The notes under the pieces: model-generated
The model's input: only the letters and a program-made list of their open reading frames with translations
The model's database searches: none
What the model was told of the DNA's origin: nothing
Shown here: positions 55,248-64,000 of the stretch, one piece after another
How positions within the stretch are numbered: position 1 is the stretch's first letter
Layout: each line of letters begins with the position of its first letter
Assembly: GCA_015061845.1 (NCBI GenBank)
Contig: SUVT01000001.1
Coordinates: 1-64,000 of the forward strand
Origin: Lentisphaerota bacterium
GTDB taxonomy: Bacteria; Verrucomicrobiota; Lentisphaeria; Victivallales; UBA1829
Direction of reading: 5' to 3'
DNA: 64,000 bases
Program-made: the position numbers and the translations under genes

Positions 55248-58200
55248 ATGAAAAAATTGCTCAGTTGTCTTCTGGTAGTATTTTTCGGGGTGTTGTGCGC
55301 AGCGGCTCCGAGAATCACGATCGGGAAAACAGATAAAAAGCCTGTGATCGACGGTTCGATCAAGGCTGAAGAGTGGAAGAATGCTGTGGAAATTTCGGGA
55401 TTATCCTATTTCCTTGGAGGAAAATATCTTCCGTCGGATTTTGTATTCTATGCAATGTATGATGATCAGAATATCTACCTTGCGGCACGCAGTAGCTGCA
55501 AGGGCGGTCAGCCATTTAAAAAACCGGCTGAAAAAGATTTCTGGAGTAATGATTCTCTTGATATCCGTTTCAGACCTGATTTGAAAGACAGAGGGGAATC
55601 TGTTTTTCTGGTAGCAACAGAAGCGATGGGAAGTGTATTTTACCGGAAAACAAACAAGCTGAAAGATTGGCAACCGTCCGGCATTACTGTAAAAGGAATT
55701 TTGCGTGATTCCGGCGAAATCGTGGGCGGGGTGAAAACCTTTGCCAAAGGGATCTGGGAAGTGGAAATTGCAATTCCGTTCCGTGAACTCGGAATGCAGA
55801 AACCGGAAGATGGAAAAGAGATTGGTATTTCCCTGATGAGAAACTACTCGACCAATTCCAGAATGAAAGATATGCGCTGGTGTTCCTGGAACCGTCACTC
55901 TCCGGGTAAAAGATTCGGGGGGCTCGAGGATTACGGACGTTTGGTTTTCGGCGGAAAAATCCCGGTGTATAAACTTGCTCCGCTTATGGATGATCTGACA
56001 GGCGGAGATGTTGCACTGCGCGGAGAAATCCGGAACCCATCAGGAAAAAACGTAAAAGTTTCTTCCGGAATGATCGTAACGATCCCTTCCCGGAAAAACA
56101 AAGTTGCCCTGAATAAATTTGTCGACAACACGCTGAAAAACGGACAGAATATCAAGATCGACAACAAGGGAAAGGTTTATTTGCGCCGTGCGCTGGACCT
56201 GCACCTGACCAACCGCATCGTTGCTGATGGAAAAGTTCTGTATGAAAACACCATTCTGTTTACGACGCTTCCGGCATTTCACTGTGAAATCATTCCGCTT
56301 TTCCTGCAGAATAAAATGATTTTGAGTTCCAATGTGAAGAAACTGGGCGGTCTCTCAAAAGATTTCAAGGTAACAGCATCCATCAAAGCAAAAGCTGACG
56401 GAAAAGAGATCAAAGGACTTACACTTTTACCGTATAAAGAACCGAAAGTTCTGCGGTGCATGACATCTCTTGCCATGTTCAAGCCCGGACTTCATATCGC
56501 AACCATCATGCTTCATGACAAAGGAAAACTGGTTGCTGTTCAAACCCATGAGTTCAACATTCCTGAAAAACCGGAATGGCTCGGCAATAAACTGGGGATC
56601 AGTGATAAAGTCCCGCCGCCGTTCACTCCGGTTACCAGTACAAAAGACTCTGTTTCCATGTGGGGAAGAACCTATAAATTCGGAAAGAGCCTCTTCCCGG
56701 AACAGATCATCAGTCAGGATGGAGCAGTCATCAGCGGGCCTATGGAACTGTGTGCTGTGACGGATAAGGGCAAAGTCGTCTGGAAGAATCCGAAACTGAC
56801 CCGCCGTTATACAAAAGATACGGAAGCCGTGTTCGATTTTACGGCAACACATCCGCAGCTGAATCTGAAGGGAACTGTAAAAGTCGAGTATGACGGATTT
56901 TCACGGATCGACTTCACCCTGGATCCCAAAAGCAAGGTGACACTCAAGCATCTCTCTTTGAAATTCAATACAACTGACAAGAATGCGTACTATGCAAGAG
57001 CATTGAGTACCGTGGATTCCATGGGGCTGGCTGCGTATCTGAAAAAAGATGGAACCGGCGGAGTCCTGAAGCAGAACATCTGGCGATTCTCCGGAAACGG
57101 CTGGAAATGGGAAGATGTCTTTATCTACTATCTCTGGGTTGGCGGCGATGACTCCGGCGTGACACTCATGGTTGAATCTGATGAAGGATTCAATACGGAT
57201 AAGTATGTTCAGATCACACCGAACGGAGAAACCTGCGATGTCGTCTGGAACTTCATCAACAAAGATACAAAAATCACTTCTGCCAGGACTTATTCCATGG
57301 TACTTCAGGCGACCCCTGTAAAGGCTATGCCGAAACCGGAAGCATATCGCTTCGGATATTATTTCCCCCTGCCGGAAAAGAACCAGTCTGCTATGAAAGG
57401 TACTTATGCAGCAGCGTGTTACTCAAAACTGGCAGCCGGCTGTGCTTATCCCGGTTTGACTCAATACGGGAAAAAACTAAGCTCCAAGATGTACAATCAG
57501 TATAACTTCCGTGTTTTTGCAGACGGTGCTTACAGCTGGGTGGCAACCGATCTTCCGATCCATCAGGTTTATGGAAAAGAGCTGCAGAATTCCTCCAACT
57601 TCAGCATGAATTACGGCGGGAAAAATACTGTTTCCTATTGCAGAAAAGGTGCATTCACTGATTATCTGTGCTGGATCTACAAAAAACGGTTTGAAGATGG
57701 TGCAAGAGGAATGTACCATGACGGAGTGAACCTATCTTTCTGTAATTCAGAATTCCATGGTTGCGGATATTTGAAAGAAGACGGTACAAGAGGCAAAACA
57801 AATAATGTCTTTGCTGTTCATGAAACATTCAAACGGCTTTATACCATGCACAAAGAGCTGGCTCCGGACTTCTTCACATTCGTTCATAATTCACCCATTA
57901 CGCCTATCGGGGGATTTGCTGACGGATGCTGTGAAGGGGAATCCTGGACAGAAGATTACAGAAACATGACCACTCATCAGTTCCGAGCCGGTTTTGCGGT
58001 TTATAACAGAATGAGTGCGCCGTTCAATCTTTATCCCTTCGTTTCTTACAGCTGGAGATATAAAAATCTGAAGGCGGTAACAAAAACCTGGGAACTGATT
58101 CCGATCTGCTTGAGTTACAACATGTATCCGGCAAGCTCCGGAATCGGCGGCGGAGAAGATTGTATCGGTTTTGCGAATCTTTATCCGGTCTGGGAAATCA

Positions 58201-58577
58201 TGGATGAATGGTTTACCACCTCCAAACTGTACCGGTTCTGGGATAAGGATAATCCGGTCAAAGTGTCCACACCTGACCTGAAAGCAACTGTCTATCTGAA
58301 AAAGGATCAGAACAGAGCTTTGGTTCTGATTACCAATATTGACCGGAAAAAAGTCAATGGAACATTCACCATTGATACCGCAAAATTTTTCGGAAAGAAA
58401 GATGGTTATGAAATCCGTGAAATCTTCCCGACAGAATACGAATACACTACCAAAAAGGGCTTGGTTCTTCTGAAAAAGAAGAGTTCAGCTGTATTAAAGG
58501 AAAAACCGGGAACTCCGGTCAAGGCTTCATTTGATAAACGTGGAGTCCGTTATTTTGAGGTTGTTAAAAAAAAATGA
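55248..58577 (+). CDS. Secreted CBM9-like / DUF6067-like putative glycoside hydrolase
   Basis: An 1109-residue protein with a signal peptide (MKKLLSCLLVVFFGVLCAAA). Residues about 28-245 are CBM9-like (KPVIDGSIKAEEWKNAV, FYAMYDDQNIYLAA, EVEIAIPFRELGM). A beta-rich linker is followed from about 440 by a large domain (PEWLGNKLGISDKVPPPFTP, RGMYHDGVNLSFCNSEFHGC, IGGGEDCIGFANLYPVW) that resembles the DUF6067 group, distantly like GH123 barrels. Acidic residues in MYHDGVN and CCEGESWTED are candidates for catalysis. The family assignment is from memory and tentative. It overlaps the next gene by four bases. Confidence 0.6.
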   Translation: MKKLLSCLLVVFFGVLCAAAPRITIGKTDKKPVIDGSIKAEEWKNAVEISGLSYFLGGKYLPSDFVFYAMYDDQNIYLAARSSCKGGQPFKKPAEKDFWSNDSLDIRFRPDLKDRGESVFLVATEAMGSVFYRKTNKLKDWQPSGITVKGILRDSGEIVGGVKTFAKGIWEVEIAIPFRELGMQKPEDGKEIGISLMRNYSTNSRMKDMRWCSWNRHSPGKRFGGLEDYGRLVFGGKIPVYKLAPLMDDLTGGDVALRGEIRNPSGKNVKVSSGMIVTIPSRKNKVALNKFVDNTLKNGQNIKIDNKGKVYLRRALDLHLTNRIVADGKVLYENTILFTTLPAFHCEIIPLFLQNKMILSSNVKKLGGLSKDFKVTASIKAKADGKEIKGLTLLPYKEPKVLRCMTSLAMFKPGLHIATIMLHDKGKLVAVQTHEFNIPEKPEWLGNKLGISDKVPPPFTPVTSTKDSVSMWGRTYKFGKSLFPEQIISQDGAVISGPMELCAVTDKGKVVWKNPKLTRRYTKDTEAVFDFTATHPQLNLKGTVKVEYDGFSRIDFTLDPKSKVTLKHLSLKFNTTDKNAYYARALSTVDSMGLAAYLKKDGTGGVLKQNIWRFSGNGWKWEDVFIYYLWVGGDDSGVTLMVESDEGFNTDKYVQITPNGETCDVVWNFINKDTKITSARTYSMVLQATPVKAMPKPEAYRFGYYFPLPEKNQSAMKGTYAAACYSKLAAGCAYPGLTQYGKKLSSKMYNQYNFRVFADGAYSWVATDLPIHQVYGKELQNSSNFSMNYGGKNTVSYCRKGAFTDYLCWIYKKRFEDGARGMYHDGVNLSFCNSEFHGCGYLKEDGTRGKTNNVFAVHETFKRLYTMHKELAPDFFTFVHNSPITPIGGFADGCCEGESWTEDYRNMTTHQFRAGFAVYNRMSAPFNLYPFVSYSWRYKNLKAVTKTWELIPICLSYNMYPASSGIGGGEDCIGFANLYPVWEIMDEWFTTSKLYRFWDKDNPVKVSTPDLKATVYLKKDQNRALVLITNIDRKKVNGTFTIDTAKFFGKKDGYEIREIFPTEYEYTTKKGLVLLKKKSSAVLKEKPGTPVKASFDKRGVRYFEVVKKK

Positions 58578-61500
58578 AAAACTTTGACTTGTGTGTTTAT
58601 GGCGGAAATGCTGCGGGGATCTCCGCAGCATACACCGCAGCTGACCTCGGATTGAATGTCGTTGTCGTGGAATACACGAACCATCCCGGCGGTATGAGTG
58701 CCGCCGGATTGGGACATACTGACCAGGGGGATTTTGACCAGCTGGGCGGAGTCTCTGAGATGTTCTATCAGCAGATCAGAAAACACTATCAGAACTCGGA
58801 ATATGCCAGCCGCTATCAGGGTCCGAAAGGACACCGGCACGAACCCCATGTGGCAGAAAAAATCTTCTGGGATATGATCCGGGAAAAGAATATCACGTTC
58901 ATCACAGGACATCGCCTGAACCGGGTGGAAATGGATGGCAAAAAGATCAAAACTGCGATTTTTGATTATGCCCCGCCGGGTGTAGATGGCGTTCCCCCCG
59001 CAAAACCGGAAAAAGCGGAAGCATTGAAAATCTCTGCCCGTTATTTTATGGATGCTTCTTACGAAGGAGATTTGCTTGCAAGCGCAGGTGTCTCTTATAC
59101 TGTCGGAAGAGAATCCCGGGAAACATACGGAGAAAGTTATGCCGGTTACCGGGTCAATGGAGCTTTGGATATCGACGCATACAAGATCCCCGGGAAACCG
59201 GAAAGCGGAATTCTTCCGCTGCTTCAACCGTGGCAGGGGAAACAGAATGGGGAAGCGGATGAGACAACACAGGCTTACAACTTCCGCATGTGTCTGACTG
59301 ACAGAGAAAATCAGGTAAAAATCACGCCCCCGCAAAATTATGATCCTGCCACATACGAAGTGTTCGGCAGATGGATCGCACTCTGGGAAAAGCAGAAGAA
59401 ACCCATGCTGCCGGAACATTATCATGAACAGTTCAATCCCTATTTTCATCCGAGACTGCTCAAATTTTCTCCGATTCCAAACGGAAAAGTTGATTTGAAC
59501 AATGCCGAGGGCGGAACAACGGACATGGTCGGTTTCAGCCGGGATTGGCCCGAAGGGAACTGGGAAGTCCGTTCCAAACTCTGGCAGCAGCATGTGGATT
59601 ACACCAAAGGTTTGCTTTATTTTCTGCAGACAGATCCCCGGATCCGTCCGGAAACCAGAGCCGAACTTACACGCTGGGGCTTGCCCAAAGATGAGTTTAA
59701 AGATACCAATCACTGGCCCTTCCAGCTTTATGTCCGTGAAGCACGCCGGATGAAAGGGATGTATATCATGACTCAGAAGGATTGTCAGCAGGATCTTGCC
59801 GAAGATTCGATCGGGCTCGGTTCCTATCCGCTGGATTCCCATAACTGCAACCGTCTGGCTAAAGATGGAAAAATGTGTTTTGAGGGTTCTTTCTGGGATC
59901 ATTCTGTCCGGGAATTTTACCGGATCTCCATGAGAGCCCTTCTGCCGGTTCAGAAAGAGTGCGAAAACCTGACGGTTCCCGTTTGCGTTTCTGCAAGTCA
60001 TGTCTCTTATGCTTCCATGCGGATGGAACCTGTGATGATGGTCATGGGAGAAGCTGCTGGAGTTATCACTGCTCTCGCTGCGGAAAAAGATATTCCGGTT
60101 CAGAAAGTTGCTTACAAATCTGTTCAAAAGATCCTGAAAAACCGGAAAGGTTGTCTTGATCAGGAGGATCTGGAAAAGAAAAAGACGATTCCGTTCAAGC
60201 ATATTTCGATTCAGCCTTACCGCTGGACAGAGGACGAAATCAAGGCGCAATGGAAGAAATGTGCCGACTTGGAAAAATGCGGGGTCACGCACTTTGCTTT
60301 CTGTTCCTCTCTTGAACCAAGCAATGCGGAAAAACCGTATATGCACGCAGAGGCGTTGGCTGCACAATTCCAGAAGATCCGTGCCGGACTCAAAGGAGAT
60401 GCCAAAGCAGGATTCCTGATCCAGAGCACCCTTTCCCACGGATGGCGTTCGGAAGCGTTGCCGGGATTTTCTGAAATCATCACTCTGGACGGCAGAAACA
60501 ATCACCGGTTCTGTCCCCTTGACAGAAATTTCCGGGAGTACATGAAAAATGTTGCGGTCATCCTCTGCAAAGCAAAACCGGATTTCCTTATTGTCGATGA
60601 CGATTTCCGTATGGTTCTTGCCGGGATGGGGTGTTACTGTGATGCTCATTTGCAACGTTTTGCAAAACTTTCCGGGAAAAAGTATTCCAGAGAGGAACTT
60701 CAGAAGATTTTTGATCAGACGGATCCGGAATCACGGAAACTGGGGGATCTTTATGTAAAGATGACGATGGACTCTCTGATGGAAGTTGCAGCCGCAATCC
60801 GCGAGGGAATCGACTCCGTCAACCCCGATCTTGAGTGCGGATACTGTACCTCCAGTGAAGGCGGGGAATTTGCCTATTCTGCAGATATGGCAAAAATCCT
60901 TGCAGGGAAAAATACGCCCTTTGTCCGTCTGAACAACGGTTTTTACATGGAAGACGGCGCATTGAGTTTCCCGTACCGGCAGATGAATACAGCAATAGAA
61001 ACTTACTATATCAAAGATAAGGTCGATCAGGTAATTTCTGAATGTGACTCCTACCCGCAAAACCGGTACAGCCTTTCCCTGACCGGACTGGATATGCACA
61101 TCACCTCTTCTTTGATGACCGGATGCACCGGAGTGAAAATGTGGATTGAAAACCACAGGTTCCATGATGAAAAGATCAATCGTCTTTACCTGAACTCCGT
61201 CAAAAAGAATTGGAAAAAATGGCGGGAGATCTATCACTCCGCACGCCGTTACCGCTGGCTGGGTGCTGTCACCCCGCTTCCGGCAAAAGCTCCCACCTTC
61301 CTGAATCCCGCAAAAACAGGAAAACAGATCCGTACCGGAGATTTCATGGCAGACTGTTTCGGCGTTCTCGGAATCGCCGGAAGCTATGGTGATGACGGAA
61401 GTTCCATCGTTGCGCTGACAGGGGATCAGCTGAAGTTCTTCTCTGATAATGAGTTGAAAGAGCTGTTAAAACGGAAGATGGTCACAGACATCAACGGAGC

Positions 61501-62167
61501 CAGAGAGCTGCTGTCCCGTGGAATGGGGAAAGAGATCGGTGTTGAAAAAGTGGTTGAACTTCCCCAGAGTGTAATGGAAGAAATCACAGATCCCGAACTC
61601 AAGAAAAAGAAAATCCCTTCCATCCTCTCATTCCAGAGAACCGGGGGCGGACAGCTCGTCCCGATGAAAGGAGCAAGAGTCTTGACAACATTGGTCAGAC
61701 CGCCTTTCCCCAATGGACCGACGCACTTGACCACGCCTGTCTCTCCCGGTGCCGTCATGTTCAAAAATGAGAGAGGCGGAACCATTATCACGCTTCCCAT
61801 CCTCATGACAAGAGAAGTCTGGACGCGGAACATCAATCTTCACCATGCGGACCGGAAACCTTATTTCCAGGCTCTGCTGGAACTGCTGGATGAAAAAAGA
61901 GCTCCGGTTTATGTCGATACTGACCTCAGCTGTTATCTGATGTATAAATTCCGCGGGGAAGACAACACTTTCCTTGCCGCAGTTTATAATCTCTCGCTTG
62001 ATTCCATGGAAGAGATCGCGCTGCATCTCAGAAAAGAAGTCAAAGAGATCAGATTGCTGCTGGATAACGGAAAGTGGAAATCCGTTCCGTTCAAACAGAA
62101 AAATGGAACTGTAAGATTCCAATGTCCGGAAGGACAACGAACCGTAGTCATTACCGGTTCTTATTAA
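58574..62167 (+). CDS. FAD-dependent oxidoreductase fused to barrel-like hydrolase domain
   Basis: A 1197-residue fusion without signal peptide. Residues 1 to about 530 are a PF12831-type FAD enzyme: DLCVYGGNAAGISAAYTAAD is the dinucleotide site in the YGG-x-x-AG form, with HPGGMSAAGLGHTDQGDFD, DASYEGDLLASAGV and MMVMGEAAGVITALAAEKD. From about 545, ISIQPYRWTEDEIKAQWKKC starts an unrelated region with a barrel-like pattern (PDFLIVDDDFRMVL, LECGYCTSSEGGEFA, GVKMWIENH) and a late domain with VVALTGD and a GGTIITLPI stretch, similar in order to GH42-like enzymes. Cytoplasmic oxidation plus cleavage of a glycoside is a plausible role. Translation is coupled to the upstream gene by ATGA overlap. 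Confidence 0.65.
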   Translation: MKNFDLCVYGGNAAGISAAYTAADLGLNVVVVEYTNHPGGMSAAGLGHTDQGDFDQLGGVSEMFYQQIRKHYQNSEYASRYQGPKGHRHEPHVAEKIFWDMIREKNITFITGHRLNRVEMDGKKIKTAIFDYAPPGVDGVPPAKPEKAEALKISARYFMDASYEGDLLASAGVSYTVGRESRETYGESYAGYRVNGALDIDAYKIPGKPESGILPLLQPWQGKQNGEADETTQAYNFRMCLTDRENQVKITPPQNYDPATYEVFGRWIALWEKQKKPMLPEHYHEQFNPYFHPRLLKFSPIPNGKVDLNNAEGGTTDMVGFSRDWPEGNWEVRSKLWQQHVDYTKGLLYFLQTDPRIRPETRAELTRWGLPKDEFKDTNHWPFQLYVREARRMKGMYIMTQKDCQQDLAEDSIGLGSYPLDSHNCNRLAKDGKMCFEGSFWDHSVREFYRISMRALLPVQKECENLTVPVCVSASHVSYASMRMEPVMMVMGEAAGVITALAAEKDIPVQKVAYKSVQKILKNRKGCLDQEDLEKKKTIPFKHISIQPYRWTEDEIKAQWKKCADLEKCGVTHFAFCSSLEPSNAEKPYMHAEALAAQFQKIRAGLKGDAKAGFLIQSTLSHGWRSEALPGFSEIITLDGRNNHRFCPLDRNFREYMKNVAVILCKAKPDFLIVDDDFRMVLAGMGCYCDAHLQRFAKLSGKKYSREELQKIFDQTDPESRKLGDLYVKMTMDSLMEVAAAIREGIDSVNPDLECGYCTSSEGGEFAYSADMAKILAGKNTPFVRLNNGFYMEDGALSFPYRQMNTAIETYYIKDKVDQVISECDSYPQNRYSLSLTGLDMHITSSLMTGCTGVKMWIENHRFHDEKINRLYLNSVKKNWKKWREIYHSARRYRWLGAVTPLPAKAPTFLNPAKTGKQIRTGDFMADCFGVLGIAGSYGDDGSSIVALTGDQLKFFSDNELKELLKRKMVTDINGARELLSRGMGKEIGVEKVVELPQSVMEEITDPELKKKKIPSILSFQRTGGGQLVPMKGARVLTTLVRPPFPNGPTHLTTPVSPGAVMFKNERGGTIITLPILMTREVWTRNINLHHADRKPYFQALLELLDEKRAPVYVDTDLSCYLMYKFRGEDNTFLAAVYNLSLDSMEEIALHLRKEVKEIRLLLDNGKWKSVPFKQKNGTVRFQCPEGQRTVVITGSY

Positions 62168-62178
62168 GGTTGAAACCA

Positions 62179-62208
62179 CCTGACCGGAGAAATAAGTATC
62201 CGGTCAGG
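62179..62208 (+). other. Intergenic stem-loop without U-tract
   Basis: CCTGACCGGA (62179-62188) and TCCGGTCAGG (62199-62208) form a perfect 10-base stem with a 10-base loop in the 60-base spacer before the GH4 gene. No T-run follows, so a processing, stabilising or partial termination role is more likely than full termination. Confidence 0.5.
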
Positions 62209-62227
62209 GAAAAATTGGAGAATAGAA

Positions 62228-63589
62228 ATGAAAATAGCATTTATCGGAGGCGGATCGCTCCGGCTTTTGCCGATTTTACGGGGGGCAATGTCTGATTCTC
62301 CGAAAATCTTCAATAATGGAGAACTCCGTTTTATTGATCTGAAACAGGATCGTGCGGAGGCTGTTGCCGCAATGGTGAAAGCCACACCGGAATTTTCCAG
62401 TGTTGTGAATTGCAAAATATCCTGTCCTTCAACAGAAGAAGGGTTGAAGGATATTGATATTCTTTACCTGACAATGGCAGCACGCAGGGAACCGCAAAAT
62501 TCCCAATCATTGATTCTGGCACATGAATACGGTTTCTATTCCAACGATCAACTGACAATCAGCGGAGCATTTCTTTCCATCCGTTTGGGGAGGATCATTC
62601 TGGATCTGGCAAAGAAACTGGAACGTCTTTCGCCAAAGGCACTTATGCTGATTTTCCCGAACCCGGTCGCCGTTTACAGTGCTCTTGTCAACAATTATAC
62701 AAAAATCAAAGCGATCGGGATTTGCGGCGGATTCAACAATCACCGCTGGGATCTGACTCGCGCCCTGCTGAACCGGAATGAATATGATCCGGAATGGGAC
62801 GTTGTCGCAGCCGGGATCAATCACATGTCCTTTATTTTGCGGGGAAATTACAAAGGGGAAGATCTGTACTCTTCTTTGTGTCCCCGGGTATTTACCGATG
62901 ACTGGAAACCGCTCCCCGGATCAGAATTGGTGACCAATGTTCTGCATCAATGTTACAAAAAGTACGGGACAATGATCTTTTCCACTGAATTTGATGGACT
63001 TGCAAAGATTTTTCCTGATTTGATTTCTGATTGGACAGAGAAACAGCTGCAGGCTTCACAGCCGTTCGATCCGGTATTGTGTGAAGAAAGATGGAAAAAT
63101 AAATACGAAACAAAGTTCCGTTCATTCATAAAAACAGCAGAAAATCCGGCGGATTTGGATTGGGATGCACCCGAAAATCAGGAGTTGTACGGTAAAAATC
63201 TCAGAGACATCTCTCTGCCGATTTTTAAGGCTGTTGCAGGGAAAAAGACGATGCGGATCGTTGCATCTGCGCCCAGCCGGGGAGCCATTGCGGATTTTCC
63301 GTCCCATTGGGCAGCAGAATATACAATGGATATCTGCGGAAAAGAGTTGATCCCGGTGAAGGATCAATATATCCCGGAACCTTTCTACGGTTTGACGGCC
63401 TCACTTTCCGAACATCAGACACTGCTTGCCCGGGCGATCGCGGAACGTTCTCCGGAAGTGTTTGCTCTTGCATTGGAAGCATATCCGATCCATCGTTTTA
63501 CCGGGAAACGGAATGAATTTTACCGCAGAATGTTTGACCTTTACCAGGATCTTGATCCGGAAATCATGAAAGCAAAAAAATTCTTTTGA
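62228..63589 (+). CDS. GH4 family NAD-dependent glycosidase
   Basis: A 453-residue enzyme of the alpha-galactosidase/alpha-glucosidase GH4 family, which cleaves through NAD-dependent oxidation at C3 and elimination with a divalent metal. KIAFIGGGSLRLLPIL is the NAD site; NPVAVYSA, GICGGFNNHRW (metal Cys) and AAGINHMSFI (metal His) follow. There is no signal peptide. It ends module B and presumably acts on imported oligosaccharides. GGAG precedes the ATG. Confidence 0.85.
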   Translation: MKIAFIGGGSLRLLPILRGAMSDSPKIFNNGELRFIDLKQDRAEAVAAMVKATPEFSSVVNCKISCPSTEEGLKDIDILYLTMAARREPQNSQSLILAHEYGFYSNDQLTISGAFLSIRLGRIILDLAKKLERLSPKALMLIFPNPVAVYSALVNNYTKIKAIGICGGFNNHRWDLTRALLNRNEYDPEWDVVAAGINHMSFILRGNYKGEDLYSSLCPRVFTDDWKPLPGSELVTNVLHQCYKKYGTMIFSTEFDGLAKIFPDLISDWTEKQLQASQPFDPVLCEERWKNKYETKFRSFIKTAENPADLDWDAPENQELYGKNLRDISLPIFKAVAGKKTMRIVASAPSRGAIADFPSHWAAEYTMDICGKELIPVKDQYIPEPFYGLTASLSEHQTLLARAIAERSPEVFALALEAYPIHRFTGKRNEFYRRMFDLYQDLDPEIMKAKKFF

Positions 63590-63676
63590 ACAATACAATG
63601 GCGGACGGTGCAATATTTGAGGGATATTCTTTATAACACACTTGGTATCAAGGAACAACCTTTTGACAGATCATAA

Positions 63677-63913
63677 CTGATCTTTGAAGAAACATTATCT
63701 TACATGGATTTTCCATCAGAACATTGGCGTAAGATCCGGACAAATAACGGGTTGGAGCGTATTATGAAAGAGATTCGACGGCGAACAAGAGTTGTTGGCA
63801 GTTTTCCTGATGGATATTCTGCAATGATGTTAGTCGGAGCAAGATTACGGCATATTTCTACGACAAAATGGGAAGATCGTCAATATCTCGTTTGTAAAAT
63901 GGAATTTTGGTAA
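63677..63913 (+). pseudogene. IS256-family transposase, C-terminal remnant
   Basis: The frame reads FEETLSYMDFPSEHWRKI, then RTNNGLERIMKEIRRRTRVV, GSFPDGYSAMMLVGARLRHI and ends KMEFW. This is the highly conserved C-terminal end of IS256/Mutator-type transposases. A stop codon at 63674 lies just upstream, and the catalytic DDE part is absent, so it is a decayed end fragment. The 87 bases between the GH4 gene and this fragment hold no gene. Confidence 0.85.
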
Positions 63914-63960
63914 TATAGTAAACAAAACGTACATGGTTTTGATAATCGGTCAAAATAAAA

Positions 63961-63985
63961 TGTGCGCAAAATTTAGGACACTATC
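63961..63985 (+). mobile_element. Probable right inverted repeat of the IS256-like remnant
   Basis: The segment ends in TTTAGGACACTATC, which reads GATAGTGTCCTAAA outward-in, the usual form of IS256-group terminal repeats. It lies about 50 bases after the transposase stop, the expected place. The partner left end is not in the window. Confidence 0.5.
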
Positions 63986-64000
63986 ACTCAGGAGAGAAAT

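Noticed and set aside
58550..60655. A 701-codon open frame on the minus strand
   Set aside because: It lies fully opposite the FAD oxidoreductase fusion, has no recognisable domain, and its translation shows the uneven composition of an antisense frame. The plus-strand gene has clear motifs.
1..64000. CRISPR arrays, tRNA or rRNA genes
   Set aside because: No regularly spaced repeats, cloverleaf-like sequences or rRNA segments were noticed on reading both strands, though weak RNA genes cannot be excluded by eye.

Overview
The window looks like a piece of a Lentisphaerae chromosome (Victivallis-like; inferred from gene content, not from a marker gene). Supporting signs are several pilin-like secreted proteins with the [13 protein letters not shown] leader and an H-X9-DG type C-terminus, PF12831-type FAD oxidoreductases beside glycoside hydrolases, GntR regulators with LacI-type sensor domains, and no SusC/SusD pair. 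No rRNA, tRNA or CRISPR array was seen.

Left part (about 200-43,090, minus strand): one very long co-directional run of about 38 genes for a surface polysaccharide (O-antigen or capsule). A candidate promoter lies at 43,059-43,086. It is followed by a small unassigned ORF and a NusG-like antiterminator, then by about 42 kb of tightly packed genes, many overlapping by 1-11 bases. A rho-independent terminator at 201-232 closes the run. In transcription order it encodes precursor synthesis (cytidylyltransferase/GHMP-kinase-like fusion, GDP-mannose pyrophosphorylase, UDP-HexNAc dehydrogenase and 4-epimerase), an ABC exporter (Wzm/Wzt), a radical SAM protein, many GT2/GT4 glycosyltransferases, two pyruvyltransferase fusions, LicD, WecB, acyltransferases, an O-antigen ligase/polymerase-like membrane protein, a SGNH protein, a split GT4 interrupted by a deacetylase gene, WbsX, a nucleotidyltransferase fused to a PEP-mutase-type cytidylyltransferase domain, and finally rmlB-A-C-D for dTDP-L-rhamnose. 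The product is probably a heavily decorated heteropolysaccharide containing rhamnose, ManNAc, uronic acid and mannose, with acetyl, pyruvyl and phospho-substituents.

Middle (43,200-44,890): a GntR/LacI-type regulator faces a strong sigma70-type promoter across a divergent region with a 10-bp direct repeat beside both promoters. Downstream is a broken pilin gene whose FTLIELLV signal is duplicated around a 144-bp stem-loop-rich insert.

Right part (44,890-63,589, plus strand): two carbohydrate-utilisation modules. Module A has a pilin-like protein, a CBM9-like protein, a GH42-like beta-galactosidase and an unknown secreted protein, ended by a terminator at 51,216-51,250. Module B begins with its own GntR regulator and has GH130, a second pilin-like protein, a carbohydrate-binding-like protein, a CBM9-DUF6067-like enzyme, an FAD oxidoreductase fused to a barrel-like hydrolase domain, and a GH4 enzyme. 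Each module joins a regulator, a pilin-like protein, binding proteins and hydrolases, which suggests substrate-specific glycan foraging with pilin-like surface or secretion components. The right edge carries the 3' remnant of an IS256-family transposase.
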